DNA from: Oscillospiraceae bacterium | GTDB taxonomy: Bacteria > Bacillota > Clostridia > Oscillospirales > UBA929 | DNA length: 13,011 nt | Reading direction: 5' to 3' | Assembly: GCA_031271525.1 (NCBI GenBank) | Contig: JAISVO010000172.1 | Location: 1 to 13,011 of the forward strand | In this document: in pieces, positions 11,534-13,011 of the stretch | Layout of the letters: every line of letters starts with the position of its first letter | How positions within the stretch are numbered: the first letter of the stretch is position 1 | Notes under the pieces: generated by a model | Told to the model about the DNA's origin: nothing | The model's input: only the letters and a program-made list of their open reading frames with translations | The model's database searches: none | Translations under genes and position numbers: made by a program

Positions 11534-12817
11534 TTGTCGGGAAAAATTAAAAAAGCCGTTGAGATCACCGACGCGAAAATCTCGTTTGTGTCGCTGGTGT
11601 CGAAAGCGGCCAATAAAAAGCAGGTCCTCGTTACCAAAGCCGACGGCGGCACGGCGGATGTCGCCGCGTTCGGCAGAATCCTGAAAACCGACGCCGAAAC
11701 CCACTACGTCACGGGCATCGTCTATGAGCCGATGGCAGAGGACACCGGCGGCAACTTCATGACCGAGGACGAAATCCGAAAGGCGGCCTACTGGTTTTCG
11801 AAGAACGACGGCAAAAACGACATCCAGCACGACTTCGAGGCGGCGCCCGGTCTGACGGTCGTCGAGAGCTACATCGCCCCCTGCGACGTCACCGTAGGCG
11901 GAGAGCCTGTCGTGAAAGGTACGTGGCTGATGACGGTGGAGGTCACAAACACGGATATATGGGACGCGGTTGAAAAAGGCTCGATCACCGGCTTCAGCAT
12001 GGGCGGTGTGGGAAAATACGGAACGGAGGATGTACCATTGGACAAGGTGAACAAGCAGGAAGGCGCGGAACCGCTGACGGCACCGCAGAGGAAAGGGATC
12101 CTGAAAGGGCTGCTTTCCGCCCTCGGCTTTGACGCAGTGGAAAAGGGAGCTGTTGCCGACGCCTTCAAGGAAACGGGGAAGCGCGGGAAGTTTTGGGACG
12201 CTTTCAGCGCCTTGCACGGCGTGCTGTACCAGTACGACTGGAACACAGACGCCGCGATTTTTGAGAGCGACGAAAACGTAATCCGCGCCGCCCTGTCGGA
12301 GTTTTCGGAAATCCTCATTGAGATCCTCACGGACGACGAGCAGAGCGTCGTTAAATCCCTCGCGTCCGCCTCGCCGGTCGTCAAAGCCGGCAAAAAAATC
12401 TCCGGCGCAAACAAGCAGAAACTCGACGAAGCTTATCAGCTCCTCACGGAACTCCGCGAGGCGTTTGAGGAAGCGGAACCAATTGAAAAGGAGAATCATG
12501 AAATGACCAGTGAAGACATCAAAAAAACCGTGGAAGAGGTTGTCACGAAGGCTGTTGGCGAAGCCGTGGCGGAAGCGGTGAAGAAAATGACGCCGACCGC
12601 CGCCGACCCCGCGCCGCCCGCAGAAACCCCGCCGCCCGCAGAAACCACGGAACCCGTGACGAAGGGTGACATCACGAAGATGATTGAGGACAGCGTGAAC
12701 GAAGCGGTGGCGAAAGCCATGACGCCGCTGCTCAAGAGCGTCGCGCTTCCTACCAATCTCAACGGCGAGCAGACCGTCGAAAAATCCGGCGAGCACTTCC
12801 TGACCGGGATACTTTAA
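11534..12817 (+). CDS. XkdF-like prohead protease with C-terminal scaffold region
   Basis: The 427-residue product starts at a TTG at 11534 behind a very strong GGGAGGTGAG (11519-11528). Residues about 30-165 match the XkdF-like putative serine protease domain of the S78-related group: VTGIVYEPMAEDTGGNFMTEDEIRKAAYWF, then IQHDF (His99) and ITGFSMGG (Ser155), the likely catalytic His and Ser. This enzyme would cleave scaffold and capsid proteins during maturation. The middle (about 185-290) is helical and variable. The last 104 residues (from Met324) are a helical, Pro/Ala-linked segment that looks like a scaffold and has its own ribosome binding site. The order portal, minor head, protease, capsid is that of PBSX-like head modules. 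Confidence 0.85.
   Translation: MSGKIKKAVEITDAKISFVSLVSKAANKKQVLVTKADGGTADVAAFGRILKTDAETHYVTGIVYEPMAEDTGGNFMTEDEIRKAAYWFSKNDGKNDIQHDFEAAPGLTVVESYIAPCDVTVGGEPVVKGTWLMTVEVTNTDIWDAVEKGSITGFSMGGVGKYGTEDVPLDKVNKQEGAEPLTAPQRKGILKGLLSALGFDAVEKGAVADAFKETGKRGKFWDAFSALHGVLYQYDWNTDAAIFESDENVIRAALSEFSEILIEILTDDEQSVVKSLASASPVVKAGKKISGANKQKLDEAYQLLTELREAFEEAEPIEKENHEMTSEDIKKTVEEVVTKAVGEAVAEAVKKMTPTAADPAPPAETPPPAETTEPVTKGDITKMIEDSVNEAVAKAMTPLLKSVALPTNLNGEQTVEKSGEHFLTGIL
12503..12817 (+). CDS. Predicted nested in-frame scaffold protein
   Basis: An ATG at 12503, in frame with the protease gene (its codon 324), is preceded by AAAAGGAG (12486-12493) at the ideal 9-nt distance. Initiation here would give a separate 104-residue protein identical to the protease C-terminus: a helix (residues 1-27), a Pro/Ala/Glu linker with a duplicated segment, a second helix (KGDITKMIEDSVNEAVAKAM) and a tail. 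This is the layout of lambda gene C and Nu3, where the scaffold is the in-frame 3' part of the protease gene. It lies just before the capsid gene, as expected. The site and frame are seen; actual use is inferred. Confidence 0.6.
   Translation: MTSEDIKKTVEEVVTKAVGEAVAEAVKKMTPTAADPAPPAETPPPAETTEPVTKGDITKMIEDSVNEAVAKAMTPLLKSVALPTNLNGEQTVEKSGEHFLTGIL
12613..12646 (+). repeat. Tandem 16-bp repeat in the scaffold linker
   Basis: GCCGCCCGCAGAAACC occurs at 12613-12628 and again at 12631-12646, an 18-bp period (six codons). It encodes the duplicated linker PPAETP/PPAETT. It is a short in-frame duplication in a flexible region and a likely site of length variation between relatives. Confidence 0.8.
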
Positions 12818-12850
12818 TTCAAAGCGCAAAAAACGAACGGAGGAATTTAT

Positions 12851-13011
12851 ATGTCCAGCAACCAGACAATCGTAAACAAAGCGGCGGGTACGCTCACCAC
12901 CGGCGACGTTACCGCCGGTCTTCTGTCTCCGGAACAGAGTAAAAAGTTTTTGGAAATGACCTTTGAGGCGACGCCTCTGTCCCCACTCGTACGTCATGAA
13001 ATCCGCAGGGC
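12851..13011 (+). CDS. Major capsid protein, 5' part (partial)
   Basis: The gene starts at the ATG at 12851, preceded by ACGGAGGAATTTAT (GGAGGA at 12838-12843), and runs off the right edge after 53 complete codons. The visible N-terminus has GTLTTGDVTAGLLSPEQSKKFLEMTFEATPLSPLVRHEI. The 'L.peQsk.Fl.m.fe.tpL...vR' pattern is usual for the N-terminal region of HK97-type capsid proteins of the PBSX/XkdG kind. Position directly after the protease/scaffold gene supports the call. Only the arm region is present, so the fold itself cannot be checked here. Confidence 0.8.
   Translation, partial: MSSNQTIVNKAAGTLTTGDVTAGLLSPEQSKKFLEMTFEATPLSPLVRHEIRR

Noticed and set aside
11486..12997. 503-codon open frame on the minus strand opposite protease and capsid
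   Set aside because: It is a mirror of the protease gene and crosses the start of the capsid gene; its Arg-, Phe- and Gly-rich composition matches antisense of a real gene.
1..13011. tRNA genes, insertion sequences or attachment sites
   Set aside because: No cloverleaf with a conserved T-arm, no transposase or integrase, and no terminal inverted or target-site repeats were seen.

Overview
The window is a stretch of a temperate-type tailed phage or prophage. It runs from the end of an early or middle gene cluster, across the early-to-late switch, into the packaging and head module. All supported protein genes are on the + strand, tightly packed, with many ATGA or GTGA stop/start overlaps. GC looks high (upper 50s percent by eye). 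Strong GGAGG-type ribosome binding sites, GTG and TTG starts, and the gene families (YopX, DUF5131, ArpU-like regulator, PBSX/Xkd-type head genes, Ntox50 on a minor head protein) point to a high-GC Firmicute host, most likely a gut-type clostridium of the Oscillospiraceae kind. That host call is an inference.

Region 1 (1-3963) is the accessory cluster. It holds the 3' tail of an unidentified gene, a YopX-family protein, two tiny ORFs, an Ead/Ea22-like protein, two overlapping radical-SAM-type genes (a DUF5131 Gp37/Gp68 protein and a second CX3CX2C protein), an unknown Cys-rich protein, and three small Cys-rich or zinc-ribbon proteins.

Region 2 (3962-4678) is the regulatory hub. An ArpU/DUF1492-type sigma-region-4-like regulator lies at 4040-4438. 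Just upstream, on the minus strand, is a near-consensus promoter whose predicted transcript ends about 44 nt later at an intrinsic terminator. The same segment on the + strand can form a long-range pairing that hides the regulator's Shine-Dalgarno sequence. Just downstream of the regulator are eight tandem 10-bp GCAGT repeats that run into a TTGACC-17-TATACT extended -10 promoter, followed by two leader hairpins. This is the likely late promoter and its control array.

Region 3 (4679-13011) is the late operon: a ParB-domain/DNA methyltransferase fusion, terminase small and large subunits, a PBSX-type portal, a Mu F/SPP1 gp7-type minor head protein with a C-terminal Ntox50 toxin domain, a small beta-rich protein, an internal terminator, an XkdF-type prohead protease with an apparent nested in-frame scaffold start, and the 5' end of the major capsid gene, cut by the window edge.

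In the inferred circuit, early transcription makes the ArpU-like regulator, which acts at the phased 10-bp array to switch on the late promoter. The resulting transcript then supplies methylation, packaging and head proteins. No tRNA, rRNA, CRISPR array, insertion sequence or attachment site was recognised.
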